The notes under the pieces are model-generated. The model ran no database searches and was not told the origin of the DNA. It saw only the letters and a program-made list of their open reading frames with translations. A stretch of 64,000 nt of DNA, from NCBI GenBank assembly GCA_015064395.1, contig SVSH01000005.1, forward strand, positions 34,925 to 98,924. The letters run 5' to 3'. The DNA is from Oscillospiraceae bacterium (GTDB lineage: Bacteria > Bacillota > Clostridia > Oscillospirales > CAG-272). Each line of letters starts with the position of its first letter. Positions within the stretch are counted from its first letter, which is position 1. A program made the translations under genes and the position numbers. Shown here one piece after another: positions 17,823-26,699 of this stretch.

Positions 17823-18584
17823 ATGAAACCATGCGCCATCATCACCGGTGCCCTCGGCGGCATCGGCTACGAAACAGCCAAAACCTTCCTCTCCCGCGGC
17901 TATACCGTCATCGGCATGGACGTCCGTCCCGCCGCGGATTGTCAAGCGCAGATCGAGGCCCTTGGTGAGGGCTTTGTCTACGTTGCCGGCAATCTTGCCA
18001 ACGCCGACGATCGCGCGGCTCTTGTAGAAACCGCCGTCAAAACGGCCGGTCGCATCGACGCACTGGTCAACGTCGCCGGTGTCGCTCCCAAGGTGCGCCG
18101 CGATCTGCTCGAGATGACCGAGGAGAGCTACGATTTCGTTATGGACATCAACACCAAGGGGACTATGTTCCTGACCCAGCTTGCCGCCCGTCAGATGCTC
18201 ACGCAGGAGCGAGACGAGAGCGGCGTGCGCGGGTATATCGTCAATATTTCCTCCTGCTCGGCGTATACCAGCTCGACCTCGCGTGGTGAATATTGCGTGT
18301 CCAAGGCGGGCACGACCATGCTGACCATGCTGTACGCCGACCGCCTGGCTTCCGAGGGCATTCCCGTCAACGAGATCTGCCCCGGCATCATCGCCACCGG
18401 TATGACGGCAGTGGTCAAGGAAAAATACGACAAGCTGATCGCCGAGGGGCTGGTGCCTGCCGGTCGCTGGGGACAGCCCCAAGATATTGCCAAGGCGGTG
18501 ATGGCTTTGTGCGACGGCACGCTGGGATATACCACGGGACAGTCGATCATTGCCGACGGCGGCATGCATATTCGGCGGCTGTGA
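17823..18584 (+). CDS. Short-chain dehydrogenase/reductase (SDR, FabG-like)
   Basis: The 253-residue protein shows the classical SDR pattern: nucleotide-binding TGALGGIG, NVAG in ALVNVAGVAP, active-site Ser in NISSCSAY, and the Tyr-Lys pair in YCVSKAG. The C-terminal GYTTGQSIIADGG is typical of 3-oxoacyl-reductase-like SDRs. The substrate is not evident; the neighbouring isomerase, KDPG aldolase and redox genes hint at sugar or sugar-acid metabolism. The ATG at 17823 follows AAAAGGAGATATCCC. Confidence 0.9.
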   Translation: MKPCAIITGALGGIGYETAKTFLSRGYTVIGMDVRPAADCQAQIEALGEGFVYVAGNLANADDRAALVETAVKTAGRIDALVNVAGVAPKVRRDLLEMTEESYDFVMDINTKGTMFLTQLAARQMLTQERDESGVRGYIVNISSCSAYTSSTSRGEYCVSKAGTTMLTMLYADRLASEGIPVNEICPGIIATGMTAVVKEKYDKLIAEGLVPAGRWGQPQDIAKAVMALCDGTLGYTTGQSIIADGGMHIRRL

Positions 18585-18599
18585 GCAGGGGATAGATTT

Positions 18600-19095
18600 C
18601 GTTTTTGACATCTTCTCCTGTCCCCAGGCGCGGCACAATGCGCCGCGCTGTGCGAGTATGCTACTTCTTGGCATTCCCCAAGAAGTAGCCAAGAAGGGAA
18701 CCAAGGGGGCACCCCTTGGGACCCCACTTCCCGACGGCTTTTGAGAGCCGCCGGGGCTGTTGCCTTTGCAAGCCTTCTCCATCTTGGGCGCATGAGCACA
18801 CGCCCAAGATGGGGTTGTCGTGGCAAAAACTCTTGCTTTCTCCGCCTGCCGCTCGTGGTGGCAAGATTTGAGGCACAGCACTAACAGCTTATATGTGATC
18901 TCTCTTGATTCTCTTTGCAGAGCGGCAAAGTCAGGGGGTTCCCAGGGGGAACGCCTGGGCTGATTTTCTTTCGTCCTTTCTTTGTTCAGTGACAAAGAAA
19001 GGACATCAAAGCCAGTACAGCGCGGCGCGCAGCTGTGTGCGCGTCCGTAGAAGTAGTTGCTTAAAATTCAGTTTTCTCTCCTCGAGCGCGCAAAG
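18600..19095. repeat. Intergenic hairpin-mosaic block 6 (81-bp element at 18847-18927)
   Basis: The order is CTACTTCTTGG...CCAAGAAGTAG (about 18661-18688), CCAAGGGG...CCCCTTGG, CCGACGGCT...AGCCGCCGG, CATCTTGGGCG...CGCCCAAGATG. The element and GTCCTTTCTTTG...CAAAGAAAGGAC follow. The order of modules matches block 2. No gene is supported. Confidence 0.75.
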
Positions 19096-19173
19096 CTGTA
19101 TGCACGTCCGTATGGCAAGCCGTAAAAAACAGCACCCCCACCGCCTTTGTAACGAAAGGATGCAACATAAAAA

Positions 19174-21132
19174 ATGAAAACGATCATTCTCTCCACCGCC
19201 ATCATCGGTACCGGCGCCGCCGGCTATAACGCCGCCTTGCGCCTGGCCCGCACGGGCGACCCCAACATCGCCATATTCACCATGGGCGTCATGAACAGCA
19301 CCTCCCGCAATACCGGCTCGGATAAGCAGACCTACTATAAGCTCTCGCTTGCCGGCGCGGCCCCCGATTCCCCCGAGGCAATGGCCCGCGACCTGTTCGG
19401 TGGCCGCTGCGTGGACGGCGACCATGCCCTGTGCGAGGCCTCGCTGTCGGCACAGTGCTTCTATCAGCTCTCTGAATTGGGCGTGCCCTTTCCCGTCAAC
19501 CGTTATGGCGAGAGCGTGGGCTATCAGACTGACCACGACCTCCGCGGCCGTGCCACCAGCGCAGGTCCTCTGACCTCCAAGCTGATGACCGAGTGCCTGT
19601 CCCGCGAGGTCGAGCGCCTGGGCGTGACCGTATATGACCACTGCCAGATCGTCCGCATTTTGAAGGACGAGGGGGGCGAGGCGCTGGGCTTTGTCGCCTT
19701 GAATACCGCCGCAAAAGAGGGTGAGGAGCGCCTTCTTTGCGTCGTTTGTAAGAATATTGTTTGGGCCACGGGCGGCCCTGCCGGCATTTATGCCGACTCG
19801 GTCTATCCCCTCGGTCACGTCGGCTCGACCGGCGCGGCGCTCGAGGCAGGAGCCAAAGCCAAAAATCTGACCGAATGGCAGTATGGACTTGCCTCCGTCG
19901 CCCCCCGCTGGAACGTGTCGGGCACCTATATGCAGGTGTTGCCTCGCTTTGTTTCGGTCGATCGCGATGGCAACGAATATGAATTTTTGAGTGAGTATTT
20001 TACCGATTTTGGAGAGATGCTGTCCCGCGTCTTCCGCAAGGGATACGAATGGCCGTTTGACAGCCGCCGCGCCCGCGATGGCTCGTCCGTCGTTGATCTG
20101 CTCGTCTACCGCGAGACCAAGCTGCGCGGCAGACGCGTCTACCTCGATTTTCGCCGCAACCCGGCAGGTCTTGCCGAGCTTCCTTACGATCAGCTGGACG
20201 AGGAAGCCCGCAAGTATCTGGAGAACGCCGGTGCTTGCTTTGGCACGCCCATTGAGAGACTGGACCACATGAACCGTCCCGCCATCGAGCTGTACGCCTC
20301 CAAGGGCGTGGATATCACCAAGGAAATGCTGGAGATCGCGCTGTGTGCCCAACACAACAACGGTGGCCTTGACGTCGATCTTTGGTGGCAGACGGACGTC
20401 CCCGGCTTGTTTGCCGCAGGTGAGGTGGCCGGCACGCACGGCGTTTATCGCCCGGGCGGAAGCGCGCTCAACGCAGGGCAGGTCGGCTCGCTTCGCGCCG
20501 CCCAGTACGTTGCCCGTAACCGCGCGGGACTCCCGAGTGAGCAGGCTGCGGTCGCCATGTGCGACCGGGTGGAGCAGGCGGCCCGTGACTTGAGAGCGCT
20601 GTGTGACAAGCTACTTGCCAATGGGCAGGAAAAGGGGGACAATACCGGTGCCCTTCTGTCCGAGCATCGCGCCGATATGAGCGCGTGTGCCGCCGCCATC
20701 CGCAACGTGTCTGCCATGACGGCGCTGATCGAAAAGGATCGCGCACTGCTTTCGCAATTTGACAGCCGCGTGGCCGCCGTGGGGGCGATGGGTCTTGCCC
20801 GTGCCTTCTCTCTGCGCGACTCGCTCATCACCCAAATTGCTGTGCTGTCGTCCATGATCGACTATGTCGGTGCGGGCGGCAAATCGCGCGGATCTGCCCT
20901 CTATACCGCGCCTGACGGACAGTCGGCGGCGGGGCTGGAAAGCGAAGCTGACGGGCTGTTCCGCTATTTGCTGGACGACGGCGCGCTTGATACCGTGACT
21001 CAAACGCTGTGCTACGACGCAAAGGACATGGATTGTACAGCATTGTGGCGTGCGGTCCGACCGCTCCCCGAGGGCGGCGGCTTCTTTGAAAACGTGTGGA
21101 GAACCTACCGCGAAAACGGCAACGTATATTAA
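19174..21132 (+). CDS. FAD-dependent oxidoreductase, fumarate reductase/L-aspartate oxidase-like
   Basis: The 652-residue flavoprotein begins with a dinucleotide-binding motif, AIIGTGAAGYNAALRLA. It has the family segments TGGPAGIYADS, AQHNNGGLDVDLWWQTDVPG and LFAAGEVAGTHGVYRPGGSA, which correspond to the FAD and substrate loops of fumarate reductase/succinate dehydrogenase flavoproteins. The helical C-terminal domain replaces any cytochrome or flavin-transfer domain. No signal peptide is visible, so it is probably cytoplasmic. The electron acceptor or donor is not identifiable. GAAAGGA precedes the start. It lies next to SDR and isomerase genes in the same direction. Confidence 0.82.
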   Translation: MKTIILSTAIIGTGAAGYNAALRLARTGDPNIAIFTMGVMNSTSRNTGSDKQTYYKLSLAGAAPDSPEAMARDLFGGRCVDGDHALCEASLSAQCFYQLSELGVPFPVNRYGESVGYQTDHDLRGRATSAGPLTSKLMTECLSREVERLGVTVYDHCQIVRILKDEGGEALGFVALNTAAKEGEERLLCVVCKNIVWATGGPAGIYADSVYPLGHVGSTGAALEAGAKAKNLTEWQYGLASVAPRWNVSGTYMQVLPRFVSVDRDGNEYEFLSEYFTDFGEMLSRVFRKGYEWPFDSRRARDGSSVVDLLVYRETKLRGRRVYLDFRRNPAGLAELPYDQLDEEARKYLENAGACFGTPIERLDHMNRPAIELYASKGVDITKEMLEIALCAQHNNGGLDVDLWWQTDVPGLFAAGEVAGTHGVYRPGGSALNAGQVGSLRAAQYVARNRAGLPSEQAAVAMCDRVEQAARDLRALCDKLLANGQEKGDNTGALLSEHRADMSACAAAIRNVSAMTALIEKDRALLSQFDSRVAAVGAMGLARAFSLRDSLITQIAVLSSMIDYVGAGGKSRGSALYTAPDGQSAAGLESEADGLFRYLLDDGALDTVTQTLCYDAKDMDCTALWRAVRPLPEGGGFFENVWRTYRENGNVY

Positions 21133-21138
21133 AAAGTG

Positions 21139-21161
21139 AGAGGATCCAAAACGGATCCTCT
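21139..21161 (+). terminator. Terminator between the FAD reductase and CotF-like genes
   Basis: A 9-bp stem AGAGGATCC/GGATCCTCT with loop AAAAC follows the stop codon by a few bases. The T-tract is short (TTT), so efficiency is uncertain. Confidence 0.6.
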
Positions 21162-21177
21162 TTGCGTTGGAGAATAT

Positions 21178-21639
21178 TTACTGATACATTCCGTTGGCGT
21201 TCATGAAGTCGTAGATCTTCAGACCGTGCTGCTGCTCCTCGGACTGAATGTGATTGAGCGTGTTGCGGGCCTGGGCGTCGGCAAACTCGAAAATGCCGGT
21301 GTTGTACAGCGAGGACACGTGCTTTTCGGTCGTGAGCATATCGGAGCATAAAAACGCGTCCTTCTTTTTGCATTCCTCGCTTTGGTAGGATGCCTTGCCA
21401 CAGCTTACCTGGTTCAGCTTGGACGAGCCCGAGCCGCCCACCGCGCCGACCTTGCCGTTCATCATATCTGTGACGGTGGTCAGGTGAGTTCGCTCCTGGT
21501 CGGCCAGCGTGTGGAACAGCGTTTTGAGCTCCTCGGAGCAGGCCTCGGCGGCGTATTTTTCGTACTTGTCGATGCAAAGCTGCTCCTGGCCCTTCATGTC
21601 CTTGAGTAAATTCGTTTCTTTGGTACTAAGCGTCATCAT
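21178..21639 (-). CDS. CotF-like spore coat/ferritin-like protein
   Basis: The 153-residue helical protein starts MMTLSTKETNLLKDMKGQEQ and has LCIDKYEKYAAEACSEELKTLF. This is the ferritin-like four-helix pattern of the CotF family, annotated as spore coat proteins in Clostridia. The C-terminal half contains DMLTTEKHVSSLYN and ARNTLNHIQSEEQQHG, the second pair of helices. A glycine-serine linker (GAVGGSGSSKLN) divides them. The start is fixed by GGAGGATACG. Its presence suggests spore formation or descent from a spore former; a non-coat role is possible. Confidence 0.85.
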   Translation of the reverse strand: MMTLSTKETNLLKDMKGQEQLCIDKYEKYAAEACSEELKTLFHTLADQERTHLTTVTDMMNGKVGAVGGSGSSKLNQVSCGKASYQSEECKKKDAFLCSDMLTTEKHVSSLYNTGIFEFADAQARNTLNHIQSEEQQHGLKIYDFMNANGMYQ

Positions 21640-21734
21640 CGTATCCTCCTTTTTCGGGTATTTCCAGTATTGCCCGCGGCGATGCGCTCCATTCACAACA
21701 CAAAATAAATTCACGGCAAATCGGGGCCAAACGG

Positions 21735-21763
21735 TTGACAAAATCCACGCTTGCCGATACAAT
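21735..21763 (+). promoter_or_regulatory. Sigma-A promoter of the TIM-barrel isomerase gene
   Basis: TTGACA (21735-21740) and TACAAT (21758-21763) are 17 bp apart, about 36 bp before the start codon. Confidence 0.75.
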
Positions 21764-21799
21764 AAAATCAGTGAAAACACACCCAAGGAGGACACACTT

Positions 21800-22561
21800 A
21801 TGTCTTTTCATCCCGGACTTGTTTCCATTTCCTTCCGCCGTTATTCGGTGGATGAGATCATAGCATCCTGCCAGGAGGCGGGACTTCGCTGGATCGAATG
21901 GGGCAGTGACGTGCACGTGCCGGCGGGCAATTTGGCGATCGCCGACGAGGTTGCCGCCAAAACGCGTGCGGCCGGACTTTCTTGTGCGGCATATGGCTCA
22001 TATTTTCGACTCGGCCAGCATACCCCTGCCGAGTTTGCACCTTATATCGAGAGTGCCAAGCACCTGGGCGCGCGGGTGATCCGCGTGTGGGGTGGCATCA
22101 AGGGAAGCGCCAAGACGACCGAAGAGGAGAGAGCAACGTTGATTGCGGACGCGCGCGCGATCGCCGATATGGCAGAGGACGCAGGGCTTGTTGTCACGCT
22201 GGAATGTCACGGAGATACGCTGACCGATCATTATGAGAGCGGCATTGCCTTTTACGAAGCGGTCGATCACCCGGCACTGTGCGCCTACTGGCAGCCCAAT
22301 CAGCACCTGGATGAAGCGTACAATCTGACGGCGGCCAAGCTGTATGCGCCCCGCACCGAATGCTTGCACGTGTTCCATTGGAGTGCTGTGGCGCGGCATC
22401 CGCTGGGCGAGGGTAGGGAAATCTGGAAGAAGTATTTGGAGATCTTCCGTTCCGAAGCAAAGGACAGAGAAATTGGGCTTTTGCTTGAATTTATGCATGA
22501 TGACCGACTGGAGACTCTTTTTGAGACAGCGCGGGAGTTGAGGGGTTGGATAGAAAGCTAA
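21800..22561 (+). CDS. Sugar phosphate isomerase/epimerase (AP endonuclease family 2 fold)
   Basis: The 253-residue TIM-barrel protein starts MSFHPGLVSISFRRYSVDEI. It carries GLRWIEWGSDVHVP near the N-terminus, LVVTLECHGDTLTDHY with a metal-binding-type Glu and His, and a late LLLEFMHDD. These match the xylose isomerase-like/sugar phosphate isomerase superfamily. The substrate is unknown; the neighbouring frameshifted KDPG aldolase and reductases suggest uptake or breakdown of a sugar acid. The ATG at 21800 follows CAAGGAGGACACACTT. Confidence 0.82.
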   Translation: MSFHPGLVSISFRRYSVDEIIASCQEAGLRWIEWGSDVHVPAGNLAIADEVAAKTRAAGLSCAAYGSYFRLGQHTPAEFAPYIESAKHLGARVIRVWGGIKGSAKTTEEERATLIADARAIADMAEDAGLVVTLECHGDTLTDHYESGIAFYEAVDHPALCAYWQPNQHLDEAYNLTAAKLYAPRTECLHVFHWSAVARHPLGEGREIWKKYLEIFRSEAKDREIGLLLEFMHDDRLETLFETARELRGWIES

Positions 22562-22569
22562 AATTTTAG

Positions 22570-23280
22570 CGATTTCTTCTTTTGACGCTCGCGCGGGCAT
22601 AAAAGACTGGTTTTGCGGGGTGTTCTGTTTGCCCGCGCACGAAGAATTTTGCAGAGCAAAATTCTTCCCATAGAAACAAGAAAATTGCGCCGCGCGTGAG
22701 CTGTGCCGGCATGGATGCCCTTTCTTTGTCGCTGAACAAAGAAAGGGCGAAAGAAAATCAGCCCAGGCGTTCCCCCTGGGGACCCCCTGTATCCCGACGG
22801 CTTTTCGAGAGCCGTCGGGGCTTGTACTTTCGCAAAGCTCCTCCATCTTGGGCGCATAAGCGCACGCCCAAGATGGGTTAGTCGGGCAAAAGGTTTTGTT
22901 TTTGCCCTCCCCGCCGCGCGTGGCAGCTGCCGTCGGGAGATGCACAAACAACGGATATGTTTTTCTCTTGATGATCTTTGCAGCGCGGCGCGGAGTGAAG
23001 CAAAAGGCGATAGCCTGCTTGCAGTAGGAGGCGAAGCTTTGGCTTCGCCGACGCAAAATTTGCAGATGCGACAACGCCTTTTGGTAACCACCAAAAGATA
23101 GCGAAAGCGAAAAATCTTGCGGGGTTCCAAGGGGTATCAGACCCCTTGGTGTCTTTTCTTCGCCTATTCTTTGCGACAAGGCAAAGAATGGGCATCAAAA
23201 CCGCACAGCGCGGCGCGCAGCTTGACGAAGTCGAGGTGGGCTGTACGCGCGTCCAAAGGAGAAGTAGTAAAAAATCCAGC
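22570..23280. repeat. Intergenic hairpin-mosaic block 7 (variant element at 22912-22990)
   Basis: Among the hairpins are CCCTTTCTTTG...CAAAGAAAGGG (about 22710-22750), CCGACGGCT...AGCCGTCGG (about 22795-22818) and CATCTTGGGCG...CGCCCAAGATG (about 22845-22878). The element here has arms CGCCGCGC (22912-22919) and GCGCGGCG (22983-22990) instead of TGCCGCTC/GAGCGGCA. Both arms have changed so that pairing is kept. No gene is supported. Confidence 0.7.
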
Positions 23281-23289
23281 TAAACAAAA

Positions 23290-23324
23290 AAGCATCCCAA
23301 CCGCAAATAACGGTTGGGATGCTT
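23290..23324 (-). terminator. Terminator of the KDPG aldolase region
   Basis: A 14-bp perfect stem AAGCATCCCAACCG with loop CAAATAA lies directly beyond the stop of the minus-strand reading frame and is followed by A/T-rich sequence. Confidence 0.8.
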
Positions 23325-23332
23325 CTCTATTT

Positions 23333-24293
23333 TTAACCCTTCACCAAATGATATGCAAATCCTGCGATCTCATCGGCGATGTAAATAAACTTCAAGGAAC
23401 CGTCCTTGTCATACTGCGCCGAGGACTCGTCAAATTTCGCCCCTCTGCGGGTCAGATGATATACCGCACGATCCACGCTGGGGGTGGCGATCGCCACGTG
23501 ACCCATTTTTCCACGGCCGGGCGCCTTCATAAACTCCAGCGGCGTGCCGGCAAAAATAGACATGGAGCGTTCGTCACTCGCAAAACCGAACAGAGCGTTC
23601 GCCGTCGCGGCGGACTGGCGGCATTCAGCCTCATCGCGGCAGTTGACACCCAGGTGGGTAAAGCGCAGGTTCAGCATGGTGTCGACAGCCTCGCGTGCCA
23701 GACGCTTGATGCCCTCAAAATTGCCCTCGGCGAGCATCTTGGGAGGAACCATCCAGCTGCTCGCCGCAAGCGATGATGCGGTTCCAAGCCAGATAATCGC
23801 CCACGTTAGCGGGGCTGATACCGCCCGTTGGCATAAAGCGAACGCCACCGTAGGGCGCGGCCATTGCCTTGAGCATATTCAGACCACCCGACGGCTCGGC
23901 GGGGAAGAACTTGACGACCTTGAGCCCCAGCTCCATGGCCTGCTCAATGCCCGAGGGATTGTTGATGCCGGGCATGACGGGAATGTTCTTGTCCACACAG
24001 TATTTGACGACGGTGGGGTTGAGTCCGGGACTGACGATAAACTTGGCACCTGCGGCGACAGCCTCGTCCACCTGGGCGGTGGTGAGCACCGTGCCCGCGC
24101 CGACCAGCATATCGGGGCAGGCCCCTACCATCTCGGCGATGGCCTCAGCCGCGGCGGCCGTGCGGAAGGTGACCTCAGCGCAGGGCAGACCGCCCTCGTA
24201 CAGCGCCTTGGCGAGGGGAGCGGCGTCCTTTGCATCGTCGATCTTGATGACCGGCACCAGACCGATCAGGGATAGTTCTTTGATTACGTCCAT
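23333..24293 (-). pseudogene. KDPG/KHG aldolase-VOC domain fusion interrupted by a +1 frameshift
   Basis: Two minus-strand frames together make one known fusion architecture. From ATG 24293 the first frame reads a full KDPG/4-hydroxy-2-oxoglutarate aldolase: CAEVTFRT with catalytic Glu, VGAGTVLTTAQVDEA, Schiff-base Lys in VVKFFPAEPSGG, and FMPTGGISPANVGDYL. After NRIIACG it slips into a nonsense tail that stops at 23715. The other frame resumes with SSWMVPPKMLAEGNFEGI and continues through a glyoxalase/VOC-like domain to the stop at 23333. Removing one base at 23761 (T on the plus strand) would join them into exactly 320 codons. It may be a true mutation, a sequencing error or, less likely, programmed frameshifting. 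KDPG aldolase makes pyruvate and glyceraldehyde 3-phosphate. Confidence 0.85.
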
Positions 24294-24338
24294 GATATGT
24301 ATGCTCCTTGTATAAAAAATGTCATTGAAATAAGTACA

Positions 24339-24371
24339 AAAAATTCCTCGGACGGCGTCCGAGGAATTTTT
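24339..24371 (-). terminator. Terminator of the structured RNA candidate
   Basis: A 15-bp perfect stem with a 3-nt loop and A/T tracts on both sides lies 46 bp before the KDPG aldolase start. Confidence 0.8.
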
Positions 24372-24550
24372 GATCCCGCCGAGCCGTGTGACCGGAGATT
24401 GAGAAACCCTGCCCCAAGCAAGGCGGTGCCCTGTCCGTGGCTTTACTGCTCCCAGCGTCCGCGTCTTCTGCCGAGACAAGTCAATCGGGGAAAGAGCGGG
24501 AGGTCTGCAAACCACCGCGGAACCATTCTCCGGGCTCCTTTATTCATTCG
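24339..24550 (-). ncRNA. Structured noncoding RNA candidate (6S-like rod) with terminator
   Basis: A 300-bp gap upstream of the KDPG aldolase has no gene but a long self-pairing RNA on the minus strand. Outer pairs are GAGCC/GGCTC and CGGAGA/TCTCCG, then GCGGTG/CACCGC, then CTCCC/GGGAG, closing toward a terminal loop. The last part is a perfect 15-bp hairpin AAAAATTCCTCGGAC with loop GGC and T5 (24339-24371). Size (about 200 nt), rod shape with internal bubbles and an intrinsic terminator resemble 6S RNA. The sequence NGGTTCCGCGG also recalls a T-box, but a specifier stem is not evident. The promoter is weak (CTGCTT-17-TATTAG, 24557-24585). Confidence 0.4.
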
Positions 24551-24602
24551 TAGGTCCTAATATCCGACCATCACGCACTAAGCAGGAATTTTTCTCTGGA
24601 AA

Positions 24603-24917
24603 TCAGCCCTCGGCGTCGAAATCGACGGTCGAGAACATATCGTCGAAGAAATCGGCGATGCGATCGAACTCCTCGTCGTCGTCAATGGTGGACAGCGACT
24701 CGTCGCCGTTCTCATCCACTTCGCTCTTGAGGATCACGTACTCAAAGACGTCGCGGTTCTCGTCCTCGGCCTCCTCTACGGGGATCATGGCGTAGTACAT
24801 CACGCCGTCAACCTCGCCCGAGCCGATCAGCTCAAACTCAATTTCGTTACCCTCCTCGTCGGTCAGGGTGAATTTCTCGATCTGCTCCTCTTCGGGCAGC
24901 TTGTTTTGCTCACTCAT
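24603..24917 (-). CDS. DUF1292 (YrzB-like) protein
   Basis: The 104-residue acidic protein has the DUF1292 pattern EKFTLTDEEGNEIEFELIG, VDGVMYYAMIPVEE and FEYVILKSE, then a strongly acidic end. The family is common in Bacillota and of unknown function. The start MSEQNK at 24917 is chosen because GGAGG lies 9 bp upstream; the in-frame upstream ATGs overlap or precede that site. A consensus promoter lies about 66 bp upstream. Confidence 0.85.
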   Translation of the reverse strand: MSEQNKLPEEEQIEKFTLTDEEGNEIEFELIGSGEVDGVMYYAMIPVEEAEDENRDVFEYVILKSEVDENGDESLSTIDDDEEFDRIADFFDDMFSTVDFDAEG

Positions 24918-24982
24918 TACGGACATCCTCCGTTTCATTTTTTCATTTCTATGATTCGTCGGATATGCCCGACGGTAATATC

Positions 24983-25011
24983 ATTGTATATGATTTGTCC
25001 CCGTTTGTCAA
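24983..25011 (-). promoter_or_regulatory. Sigma-A promoter of the DUF1292 gene
   Basis: On the minus strand TTGACA (25011-25006) and TACAAT (24988-24983) are 17 bp apart. Confidence 0.8.
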
Positions 25012-25065
25012 TGCCTCCGCTTTATTTTCCGCATTTTCACCAAAACAGGAGCCTTGAAATTGACA

Positions 25066-26616
25066 TCAGAACAAGGGACTCAGGGTGCGCAGGATGGCAT
25101 CAATGAGACTCTGCAGAAAACGAAAGGGGCGCGTGCCCGATCGAGCGACAACCTCGCGGCTTTGGGCCATCGTACAGAGGCAGTCCTGCTTGATGGCCGC
25201 GATCGCCTCGCCGCCATAGAGCAGTGTGCCGCACTCAAAGTGCAGGTACAGACTGCGATAGTCCATGTTGATGGTGCCCACCGTGGCGATCCGATCGTCA
25301 CACACAAAGCTTTTGGCGTGCAAAAAGCCGGGCGTATATTCATAGATGCGGACGCCTGCCCGCATCAGCACGGGATAAAAGGAGCGGGTCAGGCGATAGG
25401 CCGTTTTCTTGTCGGGAATGCCCGGCGTGACGATGCGAACGTCCACGCCCCGCTTGGCGGCGGTGCACAGCGCCGTCTGCATCTCGCTGTCGATGATCAG
25501 ATAGGGGGTGAAGATATAGACGTAGTCCGTGGCCTGGGCAAGGATCTCCAGATAGACCGTCTCGCCCACGTTTTCCTCGTCCAAGGGGGAATCGGCATAG
25601 GGAACGACGACCTCCTCGGTCTTTTTCGTCGGGTCTTGCTTGTGATCAAACAAAAAGGGCGCGTAATCCTCCTCGGTGGGGCGAAAGGCGTTCCAAAGAT
25701 TGAGAAACATGTAGGTAAAGCTATCCACCGCCGGCCCGGACAGGCGAAGGCCTGTGTCCTTCCAATGACCAAAGCGCACCTTTTCGTTGATATATTCGTC
25801 GGCGATATTAATGCCGCCCGTATAGGCGACGCGCCCGTCGATGACGGTGATCTTGCGGTGGTCGCGGTGGTTCATCACGATAGACAAAAAGGGGATGATG
25901 CGATTGAACCCAAGACAGCGGATGCCGCATTTCTCGGCGCGGGGGACGAAGGACAGGGGTGTTGCCGCCTCACTGCCAATGTCGTCATATATGATGCGCA
26001 CGTCAACGCCTGCTTTGGCCCGGCGGGCGAGCACGTCGAGCAGCTCATCCAACATTTTTCCCTCGGCGATGATAAAATATTCGAGGAAAATATAGTGCTG
26101 TGCCGTCTCCAGGTCGCGAAGCAGGGCGGAGAAAAGCGACTCTCCCAAGGGATAGTAAGTCACGTCGGTATCGGTGTAGGCGGGAGCGCCGGCGTGGCGG
26201 GCCAGGTAGTCGCAGGTGGCACGGAATCTGGGCGGGAGAGGGGGACTGATATCCGGCGCGGGAGGACGATGATCCTTTTCCACTCGCTCGATCTTTTTTC
26301 TCATGCGGCGGGAAGGGCGCTTGTTGCCGAACACGAGATAGATGAGAAGGCCAAAGAGGGGAAGAGTGCCCAGTACCAGGATCCAGCTGATCTTATAGGC
26401 GGGGTTTTCCTCTCGTTTGACGATATACAAGGCAAGCAGAAGGCTCAGGGCGGAGAAAAGGACGTTGATGCCGATGGCGTATTGGGACAGGCGTAAAACG
26501 AACCAGCAAAGCCAAGCGAATTGGACGAGGAGCAAAAGCCCTGTCAGGGTGATGCGGTTGAGGACCTTGTGGAGGATGTGCCGCGTGCGGCGGGGGCGAT
26601 TTTGCTTTTTTGACAT
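25066..26616 (-). CDS. cls: Cardiolipin synthase
   Basis: This 516-residue membrane enzyme condenses phosphatidylglycerol molecules into cardiolipin. Two N-terminal transmembrane helices (LTGLLLLVQFAWLCWFVL; ISWILVLGTLPLFGLLIYLV) form the PLDc_N region. Two phospholipase D catalytic motifs follow: HRDHRKITVIDG and HAKSFVCDD. Each is paired with the GGINIADEYI and GTINMDYRSL type segments. The start MSKKQNRPRR at 26616 follows AAGGAGCACACT. Assignment is secure for the family; an alternative phospholipid product is possible. Confidence 0.93.
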   Translation of the reverse strand: MSKKQNRPRRTRHILHKVLNRITLTGLLLLVQFAWLCWFVLRLSQYAIGINVLFSALSLLLALYIVKREENPAYKISWILVLGTLPLFGLLIYLVFGNKRPSRRMRKKIERVEKDHRPPAPDISPPLPPRFRATCDYLARHAGAPAYTDTDVTYYPLGESLFSALLRDLETAQHYIFLEYFIIAEGKMLDELLDVLARRAKAGVDVRIIYDDIGSEAATPLSFVPRAEKCGIRCLGFNRIIPFLSIVMNHRDHRKITVIDGRVAYTGGINIADEYINEKVRFGHWKDTGLRLSGPAVDSFTYMFLNLWNAFRPTEEDYAPFLFDHKQDPTKKTEEVVVPYADSPLDEENVGETVYLEILAQATDYVYIFTPYLIIDSEMQTALCTAAKRGVDVRIVTPGIPDKKTAYRLTRSFYPVLMRAGVRIYEYTPGFLHAKSFVCDDRIATVGTINMDYRSLYLHFECGTLLYGGEAIAAIKQDCLCTMAQSREVVARSGTRPFRFLQSLIDAILRTLSPLF

Positions 26617-26699
26617 AGTGTGCTCCTTTCTGCGGAAAAGTTGAGAGAGATTAGACTTTTTAGAGCTTGTGTAGCCGGGAAGGCGCGGGGCAAAGGTAT

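Noticed and set aside
24372..24545. T-box riboswitch for the KDPG aldolase gene
   Set aside because: CCGCGG next to TGG resembles the T-box word, but it lies about 130 nt before the terminator and no stem I with specifier loop was found. It is kept only as an alternative to a 6S-like RNA.
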